Source: Prinia subflava (lineage: Eukaryota > Chordata > Aves > Passeriformes > Cisticolidae). Taken from it: a DNA stretch of 64,000 bases. This document shows, in pieces, positions 13,501 to 25,323 of this stretch; positions within the stretch are counted from its first letter, which is position 1, and each line of letters starts with the position of its first letter. The stretch is taken from contig NC_086248.1 in assembly GCF_021018805.1 (NCBI RefSeq), positions 62,443,985 to 62,507,984 of the forward strand, in the 5' to 3' direction. The notes under the pieces are model-generated. The model saw nothing but the letters and a program-made list of their open reading frames with translations, was not told the origin of the DNA and searched no databases. A program made the position numbers and the translations under genes.

Positions 13501-16500
13501 CTTGTATGTCAGGAACTTGTACCTGGAAAACTTCTATTTCTAGTTAACACCTTCACAATGCAATGCTTCTCATATTAGTAATCCACAGGAGACAAAAAAG
13601 TGGCACTTGCAACATTCAGGTTTTTAATAAGACAGAAACACATTTTGTTCTAAAATTTTCATTCACTTTATTGAGAAAAACTGACAAATACCATTTTTTT
13701 TTCCACATAATAACATCTATCAGGGCAGCCTTTTGGAAAGCACAGTCCAGATGGCCACAAGTCATCTTGGGCCTATTTTCAGATATAGTGCTAAGGGGGG
13801 TACTTTTATTATGTGATGTGATAAACAGTATTGATGAAAATCCAAGCTTTTGTTTGCTATGTATTTTAATTTCTAACAGTGAACAGAGAAAATGAGGCAA
13901 AAATAATTTATAAACAGATTCTAAAACACTGTAGGTCATAAAGATTGGACTTTCTGTGACAGGTTGTTCTTTCTTTGAAGGTATATTCTTTATAGAGAGG
14001 TACATTATTTAGCCTTTGTTCTAATAAAGGAGGGCAGAGACCCTGTACCATGAGGTCATGGTCAGCTTAGAAATGCCTGAGCACATTCCAAATGGGTTTG
14101 GCTGCGAGGGCATATCAGAGGAGGGGGAAAAATCACTGCGCTTTTACGGCAGTATTGGTTACTGTCATGGTTTATGCAATGATGTTGAAACATTCAAGGG
14201 AAAAGAATTATCAACACCATCAAAAGATTATGGCTAAAAAAAAGTAAACAGAGGTAATGAAAGGCAGGTTCCTGTGAAATTCATTTCAACAGTAATTTAC
14301 TTTTATATTAACAAACTGTCAACTAGGGGAAATACAAGAAAGCCAACTGGCAACTTTTTCCCTGCAAGATTTGTATGAACAGAAATTCTAAACATATGCC
14401 TCAAGCCAGCAAAAATTCAGATACTAAACAGAACATGAAAGGGATAGCTTATATTTTGTTTAATCTAAATTTAAAAATATATATTTAAAAAATGACAGAG
14501 AAAGAGGAAAGAATAAAAAACCTTGGAGCTATTCATTAAATCCATAGATTCCTTCTGACTAATCTCTCCCTTACTCATGATTTATGTATGCCTCTGTAAG
14601 GAAAGAGCCTGCTAGACTGAATATTTTTTCCAAACTTTTAGAATTTCCTGACTTTTTCCATAACTTTCAGAAATAAGAATTTCCATGCCCAAGTCAGGGA
14701 CAGTCACATTTACCCTGCTCAGCAATAAATGGACACCCGTTCCCACCCCTGGGATGCCCTGAGAGGAGTTCAACAAAGCACCAGTAACAAACAACTTAAT
14801 AAAACCAGTCCCCGCTGTATGTGAGGACTGTGCTGCCTGACTGGATTAATGCCTTGGCACTTCAGTTCTTGCTCTGCACATGGTAAGAAAGAGGAAGATA
14901 AGGGAATGTGCTGACAACCATTTCATCATTTGCCCAGTGATAGGATCTTTGGCCTCTGTCTGGGTTAGGCAGCTTGAGATCCGTGGTGAAAAACCGCACT
15001 TCCTGACCTGGCTGTGCCAGATAAAGCCCAATCCATTTTCACCACGTCACTAACTCTTGCCGCCAGCGCTGGTGGCATGAGCAATACTTCCCGCCATACT
15101 GACTTCCCATCCCTTATTAGGCTTCTGGACCCACAGATTCGCTCTGAAATGCTCCCATGAACAAGGCAGGACTTTAAACCCTCCTTTATCTACACAGAGG
15201 CAATTGAGGAGCATAACAGACAAAGCTGATCTTACATTGTGGATCATCATCAGACACACGGGTGAAGGATCTGCATTGAGATGGTTTTTTTCAACGCACA
15301 AAATTTTGCTTTGAATCACCACGAAAATTAACATTCCAGGGGCTGTAACAGAATTGAAATTTACTCTTTGATGAGCTTCTGAGAACTGATTAAACTGGGC
15401 TGAGGACATGGAAATGTGACTACAGACACCAGTGCACTTTACTGATGGATGACCAAAAGGACAAATGTTTATTCTGACATTAGCTACAGTCACAGTAATT
15501 TTGTGGTAATGTCAGCATGGGGCATTATGCAGAAATAGTGTAGTAAGAATTATAGATGTTCTCAAGGTTTTATTAAAATAGATGTTTTCCACTTTCTGAA
15601 TAAAACTAAATATGGTTGCACAGCAGTCAAAACTTACAATATTTATTGACTCTTATGTAATTGGAAGTCTACTAATGACATAAGAAGGTGAAAACTCTTA
15701 CGTGGATTCTACCATCTCCTCAAATGTTCAAGTGTTCCAAACTCTGAAAGTCTAAGACACTTGAAAACTAGACTGGAGAACAATTATACAAACTGAAATC
15801 TGCATTTAAGATCATGGAAAAAACTCCAGTTCTGCTCCTGAGTTATTGTAGAGAGCATAGACAACTCCAAAAGACAGCACAATATTGATACAATAGACAT
15901 TTTATTATGACAGCAGAAAAGCAAAAAAGCAAGGGAGAGACTAAACTAAATGTTTTTGTGAGGTTACAAACACCTGAAGCAACCTGATTTTTCCTTTCTG
16001 TACGGAACTGCTGCTTCTTTATGTCAGATAAATTGAAGCCATTGTGACAGAACAAACACCAAGACAATTTTTTAGACACAGCAAAAGCACTGTCATATTC
16101 CAAGAAGTGCAATTTCCAAAGGGTCTCCTCATTTCCCAGATTTTTAACCAAAAGAGATTCTACAGGTCAATGATTAAGGAAGAACTATAGATATTAGGGA
16201 AGTTTGGAAATTATATAATGTATTTCTCAGGGTAGGAGTACTGTAGATTTGAACCATTTCTTGTGAATATTATCATACATTCCCAGGAACTGGGATTTCC
16301 CAGTCTTTCTTGAAATTTAATTCACTGCTATTTAAACCTTTGCATGAGATGTCCTCCCCTCATTTATCTTGCTGTAATTTAAGCCCCCCTTTTTTTTTTT
16401 TGGCCTGTCAACTGCCTGAAAATATCAGTCTATGCCTTCCCACTGCACCTACCTTCTTAAATATTTTCAGTTTTTAGTCATTGCCTCTTCTGCCTATTAT

Positions 16501-19489
16501 AGACCAAAGAAATCTTAGTTCTTTCTGTCTGCTTTCACTAGTCATGTTTTCTAGAACTCTGTTCACTCCATTTGTTTTCTTCTGGGCTCTCTGAAACCAA
16601 AGAAATGTACATACAAACAAAAAGTTAGGAATATCTGAGTCTCCTACAAAATCAGATTTAACTAATTCTGTTTTAAACACCCCCATTCTAAGCTCTCAGC
16701 TCCGATGCAGCCCTTTCACTGGAAGATAGGCAAGCTGTTTACAGGGGAGGCGAGACGTACACTCATCACAGGGAAACTGAGGCACCTCTAAATGACCCAC
16801 ATAAGACCATCAGGGACATCTACCTCAGACAGGAATGGAACCCTGACAAGTTACTACCTGAGCTGTGCAGTAATGTCACCCTGACCCACAACACAGGATC
16901 TGAAGCCAGAGTGCCCAAACCCTTATAGTTACTGAGATTTTAACTGAAGTACATGTTGTATTTTTATAATTTTTTTCTGTTAGTAATTTCTTTCTGTTTC
17001 AAGTGTCACAATCCATCCATTGACTCCTTTGAGGTTTCAGACCTACACTTTTAGATTGCACTCCACTTGTGCACCTGCTTTTCAGTACCTTACTAATTTG
17101 TGGTTGAACATTCTTTCCACAGAGCATCCCAATCCTGTTCTGTTTTCTCCTGTGTAACCCCTTTCCCAAGCTTTGCTTCTGAAAGCAGGCCCAGTACTGT
17201 ATTTTTTCTCAAACTAAACTATAAAACTATTACTTTTGCATTTTTCCATGTCACGGTGTGACTGATATCTTTATCTGTATGAATAGCCCCTTAAATAATC
17301 CATAAGACCTGGAGCTGATGATCTTAATCCTTGCTTGCATGTAACCTCCTCTGGGCAAAGCTTAATAAGCACCAATAGCTTTCTAAGCTTACAGCTCACT
17401 AGAGAATCTGGATGAATGTCAGCCTTTTATGAGATTTCTACTGTAAATTCAGTCAAGCTTAAGCTGCCAGAGAGATTATGAATACCAAATGAATCCACAG
17501 CCAAAATGACCAATACCTTTTAAGAACACGGAAAATAAATGCTGGAGCAGCAGCGTTTCCTGCTTTGTCTGTCTTGCTCTATTAAAAAAGGCAGATGAAA
17601 AGACTTCATTTTGCAGCATAACCCATGCTTTTACATCAACATAAAAAGAAATATGAACCCTGAGGGTCTACAGGCAAGTACTGCCAAATGACAGGTTCCT
17701 GTAAAGGCAAATGTCTCATTTTCGTTTCAGTCAAGTATTAACAGCAGACTACCAATCATCTCTTTCACTGCTGAACAGCAAACATCTGTCTATTGAACCT
17801 GGGCAATTACAGTGTACTTTATTTATCTACTTGTCATTTAGGCAGACAGGGAAATATCTTTTCCATTTATTGAAAGTTTTGAAGATTTCAAATCCATTCC
17901 TGTGGAGGCAAGAAAGGAAAAGCCACCACAGGGATGCCCTTGAGCCTGGAACTTTTACCAGTGCAATGGCACGAATCATTTTACTGCTGAAGAGGATAGC
18001 CAGGGGCACATATGATTTTATAGAAGTGTATCCTGGAGTTTGGCACAGGGCTTTTGACCCTACTTGTTCAGCACCAGCACAGCCAGCCATGGTGTGCTGC
18101 AGTTAGCTGAATGCACTGAGTGAGGTGAGGGTGAGTTTGTGGTTGGCTTTCTCTGTCCTCATGGCACACTGGCTGGGACCTTCTGGCTCATGTGGCTTAG
18201 GCTGCTGTGTCACCTGCACTTTCAGTTATCAATTACCTGTTATGAATAGGAATTAGCAAAGGATAATAATTTTGGCACCCTAGTGTTCTAGTCACCAGGT
18301 AACAGCACACAGATGTAAATTAGAGGAGGCTTTGCTGATTTACTTTGTAAATCAATGTAAATGGCAGCTGCATGGCCCAAGATCAAGTATGGACCAGGAA
18401 CACGGGGACACAAAGTCCATCAGCCAATGGAACCTCAGGTGGGAGTAGATCCTAAATGTGTTTCTGGCTACAGTTTAATGGAAATGGAAATGGAAAACAC
18501 CTATTAAAGTGACACAAATATGGAAAGTGCTACTGCACAGTGACAACATTGTTTTGTCTCTAAAAAAAAGTGTAGGTTTTGAAAATGAAAAAGCACTTTA
18601 AAAAAAAAAAAGACAAGCATTACCAAAGAAGTTAGAAGACCTTTCTATATATAAACAATCCTTTTTCCAACGGCAAGCCTGTCAAAGCAAAACTATCCAT
18701 CTGATACAGAATTAGCTGGGCACCGCAAGCTGCTCCGAAATTTTCATATGCTCCAGAATAAACTCCAGACATCTTTTTTCCAGCAAAGCAGCTGGATCTC
18801 CTAAAATACTTTGCACTCTAGTGGTTAGGCCAAGACATTTACTAAATGAAATCACTCATTCATATGTTTAAAGAAAACAGCCAGAATGTTACATTATGCT
18901 GTGCTGAAGTGTCACCACAGATCAAGATGATGTCAAGTTTAAACTGATGGTTCTTACCACTGTACAGTTATCTTACATATAACTTGCATCTACTTTGCTG
19001 AGGAATGTTTCTACTATTTGCATCATAAAAGCTTTTAAAAATAATAAGCACACTCCAGGTATTTTACAACTTTGAACTACAGTGAAGGGTTATTAAATAT
19101 ACAATCTGCAAGCACTAACAGTAATGTGGAAAATGGAAGAACTACATGATTACCCACAGAACTGCAACAACCAGAAGAAGTTCAAGAGGTAGGCATTAAC
19201 AAAGTAACCACAAAGAAGGAACAAAATGAAAGAACTCAAAGAAGAAATTCAAGGGAAAAAACAGTAACAATTCATAACAACAAAACTGTAAAAAATGGCA
19301 AAAAGAAAATTCAGCAGTAGCAGAACACAGGACCCAAACTAGAAAATCACAAATAGTGATCATAATGCATCACTTTCCTCAAAGTGTTATATTGTACAGA
19401 ATTCAGCCATACAGAAGCATAATCTTCGGTTGTTAAAACTTTGGCTCCTAGATCATTTATTTATGCAAGAAGATAAATTGCTGACTTAC
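4593..19489. other. ADGRG6 intron 2 (15 kb); no exon recognised
   Basis: AT-rich non-coding sequence. It includes a short tandem duplication at 7287-7347, a possible CR1 tail near 10158-10190 ('gattctatgatta'), scattered A/T runs, and a gaaactgaggcac word near 16770 that recalls ancient MIR-type SINEs but is not extended enough to call. Open frames of up to 147 codons (15050-15493, minus) show no recognisable family or good splice borders. I see no CUB, pentraxin or 7TM exon of ADGRG6 here. Confidence 0.5.
7287..7347. repeat. Two-copy tandem duplication, 33-bp period
   Basis: A 28-bp unit containing 'gacattatccacatataatt' occurs at 7287-7314 and again, identical, at 7320-7347, separated by 5 bp. 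Perfect identity suggests a recent slippage-type duplication. Confidence 0.95.
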
Positions 19490-19590
19490 CTGCTTGCTGC
19501 ACGCATATAATATAGGTGGTAAACAAGCAGAGACAGTGCTGCAGCTTCCATTTCCAGTGATAGCACCACATTTCACTTACATGAGACATC
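19490..19590 (-). CDS. ADGRG6: ADGRG6 (GPR126) coding exon 2: initiator and signal peptide
   Basis: This exon encodes the N-terminus of an adhesion G-protein-coupled receptor known for driving Schwann-cell myelination through cAMP and for binding collagen IV and laminin-211. It is bordered by a strong acceptor (pyrimidine tract then CACAG, ending at 19591) and a strong donor (GCAG followed by GTAAGT, intron starting at 19489). It starts G-ATG-TCT-CAT and reads 33 codons plus one base (phase 1). The peptide contains MWCYHWKWK and then a hydrophobic run CLCLFTTYIICV, closely like the human start (MWSCHWKWK then LLFLFALYIMCV). That fits a signal peptide whose cleavage site lies in the next exon. 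The first G completes a Met codon begun in exon 1, giving Met-Met as in human. The downstream CUB, pentraxin-like, GAIN and 7TM exons are outside the window. Gene identity also rests on VTA1 next door. Confidence 0.93.
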
Positions 19591-21302
19591 CTGTGGGAAA
19601 AAAGAAAAGCAACCAAGAACTCAGGGAGTTTTACAAGACAAGAAAATGAGGAGGACTGTTGTTAGTCAAAATAGTAACTTGCAGTAAATAAAATAGTTAA
19701 AATTATGGATGGCCTTAGTATTGGTTAAATGGAGGCAAAAGTCTGCTAAAAAGTGTCAGAAATTATATTGTCTGGTTCTTAGCAGACAGCAAAATGGAAA
19801 ACTGGTCAGCACTGGCCTTCTAAGCAGATAGGTGTGGGTGGTATTTTAGTAAAAGAAACAAGAAGCACAGTCTGGAAGAGTTAAGTTGTAGAGGGTTTTC
19901 TTTGAAATAAAAAATTTTACACATATAAACACATTTATTCTATATAACTATACATAATATATAAATATTTGTTATTAACCAAATAAAGATGGTATATGAT
20001 AATTTGCCTCTGCACTTACCAAGGCTTTCCATTTTTCAGTTCTAATGTTTTGACAGCTATGATATTTTCTGCTGACTTATGAAAATCCTGAAACTTTCCT
20101 TGCCAAAATCTAGGAGCTCATTTGTGCTGCCAGAGAAGTCAGGGACATCCTGATTATTTAATAAAATAGATGCAGTTATATAAAAGTCTCTATCGGTTAT
20201 AGCCTGAAGTTAAAGTTTCCTTTCCCTCAAAGCCTAGAGGATATTTAACGGCTAAACCAAAATGTTTCCTCCATTGTGGGCAGAACAGGAAGCAAAACTC
20301 TCAATAAATTTATTCAGACCTTTAACCATGCATCCAAAATGAATGGTGCTCCACTACATTCACATCTCATTTTATTCAACAAGTTAGCAGCAAGCAAAAG
20401 GAAGTAACAAGTAACAAAATACAACACACATTATTTTGACCAACTCCTTCCTCTCCTATTTGGTGATGATAACTGGCTTTTGTTCAGTAAGATATTATCT
20501 ACCTGAGGTAGATAAGGACAAAACTTCATTCTGCTCTACAGATATTGCTGTGAACCCACCAGCAAAATCTGGGGGCAAATATAAAACCTTTTCCAGTGTA
20601 ATCTTTTGTTTATTCCCAAAGTGGAAATCAACACAGCAAGATAAACTATGGTAAAAGATCAAGTAATATTTGAGCTTTAGAAATAGCAATTCATCAAAGC
20701 ACTCCTGTGGGCTAGTTGCCATGGGCCCAGGTGAATGGCATTTCAGCAGAGTGCTGTGATCAGTTAGGCTTCCCCTGAGTGCAGTGTTACACAGCACAGG
20801 TATCTGATTACAAAAGGAGTTCAGTTCTTTGTGGGTAGTTGTATCAAATTAGGAATCTGAGGCGGATTTATTTTTTCTGAGATATTGTAAAGTCAAACTT
20901 AACAAGTGCTGAAGACAAGCTCAGAGAACATGGGGCTCTGAAATACAAGAATCTCTTTGATGAAGCCAGACATACAAAGTAACTGGATTATCAAACAATA
21001 GAATTATTGTCCTTCAACTCAGTGATCCAAAAATCTCTGTTAAAATCTCAGAAAACAGAAAGCTGAGGTTTTGGAACTTGTTATTTTCCAATGTATATAA
21101 TTCATAAGTCCACAATACCTTTAATATTAATTTTAAAAAATTGAATTTGAATAGAAGACCCTTGAATACATAAAATAGTTACACACACAAAGCACATATG
21201 TTATGCATATATACTCACAGCGTGGGGAAATGGAAGTGTTGGGGCTAACAGCATGACACACCAGAGATACAAAATAATTTTCCTGTTCCTACAGAAGAGT
21301 TT

Positions 21303-21333
21303 GCAGGTACTAATGAGATACATTAGTACCTGC
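21303..21333. repeat. Perfect 13-bp inverted repeat with 5-nt loop
   Basis: Left arm gcaggtactaatg (21303-21315), loop agata, right arm cattagtacctgc (21321-21333). The arms are exactly complementary, and imperfect pairing continues outward (agaagag-type words against ctactct). Related words (cctgta, acaggtt, caggttt) continue to about 21400, so the local region is rich in self-complementarity. Function unknown. Confidence 0.9.
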
Positions 21334-22734
21334 TTCCTACTCTACCAATGCAAACCTGTAGAAGCAGTTGCATTACAGGTTTTTGTTGCAGGTTTGTTTT
21401 GAGCAAGCACAGTTAACAATTATCAGGCTAGGAAACAAACAATTATTTATTAATTCAGAATAAATTGTGTGTTGATAAATCAACTGTGTTGATTTTCATC
21501 AAACTGATAAGTTGTCTGTATCATCACTTTTGATATCTCTGTGAGATTACACAAAGTTTTTGCTCATTTAATAACTGGAGAGTCCAAGACATCACATTTG
21601 AGATACTCAAGGAAAAATAACGTGACAAGGTTCTGCTGCTTAGGTCTGGTGTGAATGTATCTAGTCACATTTCCTCTAGTGCCTTTTTGAAAAAACATGA
21701 AATTCTATGTTAGCCTGAAAAAGATATTTGATTTGGCCAATTTCTATTTGTTACTGCTTACTTGCATTGCCATGATGCTTACAAGCCAGTACTCTGCGGT
21801 ACTCCAGGGTTATAGTTTATAGTCTGTTTCCTCATCCTCACCCATGTAAAAAGTGCTAGTCAAGAAAGATTTCAAGAACATGGATAAGCAACAAGAGCAG
21901 AGAATAAATAAGTGCAAACATAAGGCAGAAAGGAGTAGCTATAAAGACTTTTCCCCAGAGTAAAAAACTAAATAATTACACAATTGCTATTAAAAAATAC
22001 ACCATTCTCCACCAAAATAATTAAACAAAAAAATATAAAAAATAGCAAATTGTCTTCACCACTTATGTTCTCCAACGTTGAAGGACAGAACAATTCTCTT
22101 TATAACACATCATCTCAATTGACAAGAAAAAGATTTATCAAACTCTGACAAGAATGAACACACGCAGAAGCTCATGCTACCAAAACACTCCACTAATGTG
22201 GACACCATGAGTCAGATCTGTTTCTTTTGGAGAGGATTGTTGAAGAACTGTTTAACAAAGCATAACCACTAGTTGAGTGCTATAAATTAGTGAATAAATC
22301 AGTTATTTATATGCTCCTAGGATGTTGCAGAGACAAAAAGTCAAAATCCAGAAAGCTGACTTCTCACAGCCTCACACTCCAATGTCTTCTTGTCCACACA
22401 AGAAGTTGTCGGGGATGGAAGCCAGATAACACATTGCCAACAAAAAGGCCTCTTTCACAACAAAATCCATCCCTGATATTTTTATATTTTTGACATTTCA
22501 GAAAATTATGATAAGCTGTTGTAATAACTGATAAATACTTCCCAGGCTTAAAAAACACAACTTAGTTGCAGATATTATTCACCGCTTAGTAGCCACCATA
22601 TTTATTTTAAGGTTCTTTTTCTCAGCTACTGGTGTTAATAAATGTCTAGAAGTGAATAGAAGCAGCATATGAATAATTCAATAGAAAAATCAGCAAACAG
22701 TTTGGGCTTGCTTATAGCTTATCAAGGAATGATA

Positions 22735-22795
22735 TGGTCTCGTGAAAGCACTGATCTGATGGCCCAAGAGACCCCTTTGGTCCTGTGTTCTTATT
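22735..22795 (+). mobile_element. Possible CR1 3' tail relic
   Basis: The text 'gatctgatggcccaagagac' near 22752 followed by 'ccctttggtcctgtgttctt' resembles the usual CR1 end phrase (about 'gatgacctcaagaggtccctt' then 'atgattct'). It is short, diverged and lacks the final 8-bp tail repeats, so the assignment is weak. Confidence 0.3.
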
Positions 22796-24151
22796 TTAAA
22801 TGGTATTAAAAAGATGTGTTCTGTCATTTAATATTCATTAACAGCACAGGGAATGGATATCAGAACAGCAATGCAGCCAAACACACCATGAGTTTAGGTA
22901 AGCAAAGGGATAGACCCTGTCACAGAGGGATGGATCTGCAAACAAAGATCTCAGAAGAGAAATGGATTATTTCAGTCTTTGTCTTTGGTTACATAAATAT
23001 TGCTGAACACTGCTCATAGTGAGTTTTCTTCTCTATTTTGTATCAGTTTAAATGAAAAAGCCCTTTTCTGTCCCTAGCTGATAACACACTAGCAGCTCTG
23101 AAGAAAACACTCTAGATTGTCACAGGACCAAAACATTTTACCCAATATATTCGGGAATTTTTAGGACACCTGTGGTAGGAGTACATGTACTACAGATGGA
23201 TATAGTCTAAAAACAGCAATCCCTCTTAAATTTAGGGAGTTTTTTGAGGGTTTTGGCCTTCTATGGAGTCAGATTTTTCTGAAGTGTGAAGTACTAATTT
23301 TCCTATGGATTTGGATTTCCCAGTGTAGACACTGTGTGACATGACCAGCTATGCACTCTAGCTACCAATTCAGTCCAGTCTAGTCCACAGCTACTTTCAT
23401 TTCCTATAACATAGGGAGACAATGAGCTTATTCACAATTCATTCCAGAACAGCAAAATAGACATGTAAATTATCTAAACCATAAATGGATAGTAACTTGA
23501 CACAGTTCAAGATGGAATTACTGGGAGTTCTGCTGCATCCAACTACTAAATCTTTTACCCAACATGCCAGCAGCCAGCTAGTAGACAAAACAGCATCGCC
23601 TTTTAGGGAATATACAGCTTTGCAGGACAACATACACAAAATGTGAATAATGCTGGAGCATTTCATTTGTAGACTGTACCACCCCAGAACATGCAATACA
23701 AATTCAAAATCTTCTGCATTCAAAACTTTGTCAAAAGTTCCCTGGAATAGGATGTGAATTATGCCTCAGGCACACTGATGTGATTTTCTTTGGTCTTTGA
23801 TATGTCTATAGCTATTAAGGAAAAATGTTGCTGACACTTTAAAATTAAAAGAAAGATAACATCAACTTCACAATCTTTTTTTTCTCACATAGATTGTAAA
23901 CAAAAATTTATTAAGTTTAATCACTCTCGAGTGGAACTGCAAGTGAAAGATGATTGCAACTCACAGTTTACTTCCCCGAGATTATTAGAGAAGTTGATTT
24001 TAACTTTGAAATCATTGCTTTAAACTGTAGTACATTAATGTCTTGGATTAATTACACAATACCCATTAAAACTTTCATTTTGTTAAGCACTACTTGTTCC
24101 TAATTATTCTTACAGCCAACTTTGAAAACATCCTTACGCTCATCAAAAGAG

Positions 24152-24184
24152 AAAAAAAAAAAAAGAAAAAAAAAAAAAAAAAAA
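24152..24184. repeat. Poly(A) tract (13 A, G, 19 A)
   Basis: Almost pure A run about 200 bp outside the left edge of the CpG island, inside ADGRG6 intron 1. It reads as poly(T) on the gene strand. No retroposed sequence with target-site duplications is recognisable beside it. Confidence 0.95.
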
Positions 24185-24480
24185 GACACTGCCTTTTAAT
24201 TTAAACAGTATCAGCCCTATCAGATCCATCTAAGTCCCTTGGCTTTCCTTTCAAAGAGAACTTTTCCCAGTTGCAGGCAACAAATCTGCTGGCTGTTTCC
24301 AACCCGGTAGCACCGCAACACTAAATATTAGGAACTCCTGATTTCTGCCTTAACTTAACGGCGCGGTGGGAGAACCCCTCGCCCTTTCCACTTGTCCCGA
24401 TTCCCTCGGGCGCATCTCCAGGTTCTCGCTCCTGGCTGTGAACGCACCGCCTAACCCCAAACCTCGGTACCTCGCCTTAC

Positions 24481-25013
24481 CTTCGGCGAGAGGCAGTCAG
24501 TAAAGGAGAAAGCTCCCGGGGAAGGCGCCCGGAGGGCAGGGCACTGTGCGGCAGGAGGGGGAGCCCCCGGGGGTGGCGGAGCCCCGCGCTGCCCCCGCTC
24601 CGTGCGCTGCGAAGAACGGCGGCGGGGCTGCCAGTGCTTTGTGGAGCCCGCCCTGCCCTCTCTTCCCCTGCTTTTTCCCTACTTGTGCTGGCCCCACACC
24701 TGGAGGGCTGCCGGTGGTCCCGGGGCTCCTCGACGTGAGCGGCCGCGGTCCCGAGCCGAGAGGCCGGGGCCGGGCGGGTGCGGGGGCACCGCCGCTCAGG
24801 GCAGGCGGCCGGCGGGGCCAAGCGTTTCGCTACTTGTCCGCAAGCACGGGGAAATCCACCAGAGCGCTCCTAAGGACGGCGTTAGGGTGCCCTGGAAAGG
24901 CAGCGGCCGCCCGGGAGCCGACAGGGAGCCGCCGACGGACACGGAGCCGGGACGAGGCAGAGCCCTGCCAGCCCTGCCCTCCGAGCTCCCGGCCTGACAC
25001 TTCCCCGTTTCCC
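24481..25013 (-). other. Candidate alternative ADGRG6 leader exon, donor at 24480
   Basis: The minus strand reads CGCCGAAG followed by GTAAGGCGAG, a near-consensus splice donor with the intron starting at 24480. Reading the plus strand for 'cat' from 24481 to 25013 finds none, so a transcript starting anywhere here would have no upstream AUG. Spliced to exon 2, the first AUG would be the one at 19589-19587 (Met-Ser-His-Val). This could be an alternative first exon, an unused donor, or part of a longer intron. No acceptor or start site is proven. Confidence 0.4.
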
Positions 25014-25202
25014 CATTCTTTCAGCCCTACCTACCTGCGCGGCTCAGCCCTGCCATTACTCACCGCCCACCGTGGGTGGTGGGGAAGCCCTGCCGACCCG
25101 CCCGGGGCTCCTCGCCCCGCGGCGCTCCGCGCTCCCCCAGCGCCCCGGGCGGCAGCCGCAGCCCTGGCCCCAGAGCCCGGGGAAGAGACTCACATGGTGG
25201 CA

Positions 25203-25238
25203 TTACGGGGCGGCTCTCCTCCGGCTCTCAGCAACCAT
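25203..25238 (-). promoter_or_regulatory. uORF of 11 codons, stop overlapping the next ATG
   Basis: On the ADGRG6 strand an ATG at 25238-25236 reads MVAESRRRAAP and stops with TAA at 25205-25203. The TAA shares its last A with another ATG (TAATG) at 25203-25201. After splicing, that second ATG reads Met-Pro-Pro-stop, and its TGA overlaps the main start (ATGA). This may tune initiation on the receptor mRNA. The reading is direct; the regulatory role is inference and depends on the transcript starting upstream of 25238. Confidence 0.5.
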
Positions 25239-25302
25239 CCTCCCGCGCTGCCGCTCGCTCTGCCTCTGGCCCGCTCCCTCGCCGGCTCCTCGCTAAGGTC
25301 AT
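25228..25302 (-). promoter_or_regulatory. Possible longer uORF, 24 codons
   Basis: An ATG at 25302-25300 on the minus strand opens a 24-codon frame rich in Arg and Ala that ends with TGA at 25230-25228. It overlaps the start of the 11-codon uORF in another frame. It matters only if transcription starts above 25302, which is unknown. Confidence 0.35.
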
Positions 25303-25323
25303 CGCTCCTTGCCCACCTCTCCT

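Larger units (their letters stand above)
19591..24359 (-). other. ADGRG6 intron 1, AT-rich part
   Basis: Intron between exon 2 and the CpG island; the full intron is inferred to run 19591-25193. It holds a perfect 13-bp hairpin at 21303-21333, a weak CR1-like tail near 22735-22795, and poly(A) runs at 24152-24184. No further exon with convincing splice sites was recognised. Short frames on both strands look random. Confidence 0.6.
25194..25310 (-). other. ADGRG6: ADGRG6 exon 1 (5'UTR plus first two bases of the start codon)
   Basis: The minus strand reads GCCACCAT and then GTGAGT, a donor with perfect intron positions +1 to +6 (intron from 25193). Joining this end to exon 2 (GATGTCTC) gives GCCACC-ATG-ATG-TCT. 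The first Met codon is split AT|G between exons and gains an ideal Kozak context. The resulting start Met-Met-Ser-His-Val-Ser-Glu-Met-Trp is colinear with human Met-Met-Phe-Arg-Ser-Asp-Arg-Met-Trp. The exon 3' end is well supported by this fit; the 5' end at about 25310 is only nominal, because no start site can be read. The leader contains uORFs at 25203-25238 and 25228-25302. Confidence 0.72.

Noticed and set aside
16750..16815. MIR-like phrase gaaactgaggcac
   Set aside because: Only 13 bp match well and the flanks diverge from the MIR core.
1..19489. Search for ADGRG6 exon 3 (CUB domain) on the minus strand
   Set aside because: No stretch with the expected Cys and SPCYP-like pattern between splice sites was found by eye. 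It may lie beyond the window, but an exon missed by eye cannot be excluded.
24477..24821. 114-codon minus-strand frame in phase with the ADGRG6 start through the 24480 donor
   Set aside because: It begins at TTG, contains no ATG and looks like GC-rich filler, so I did not call it a protein extension.
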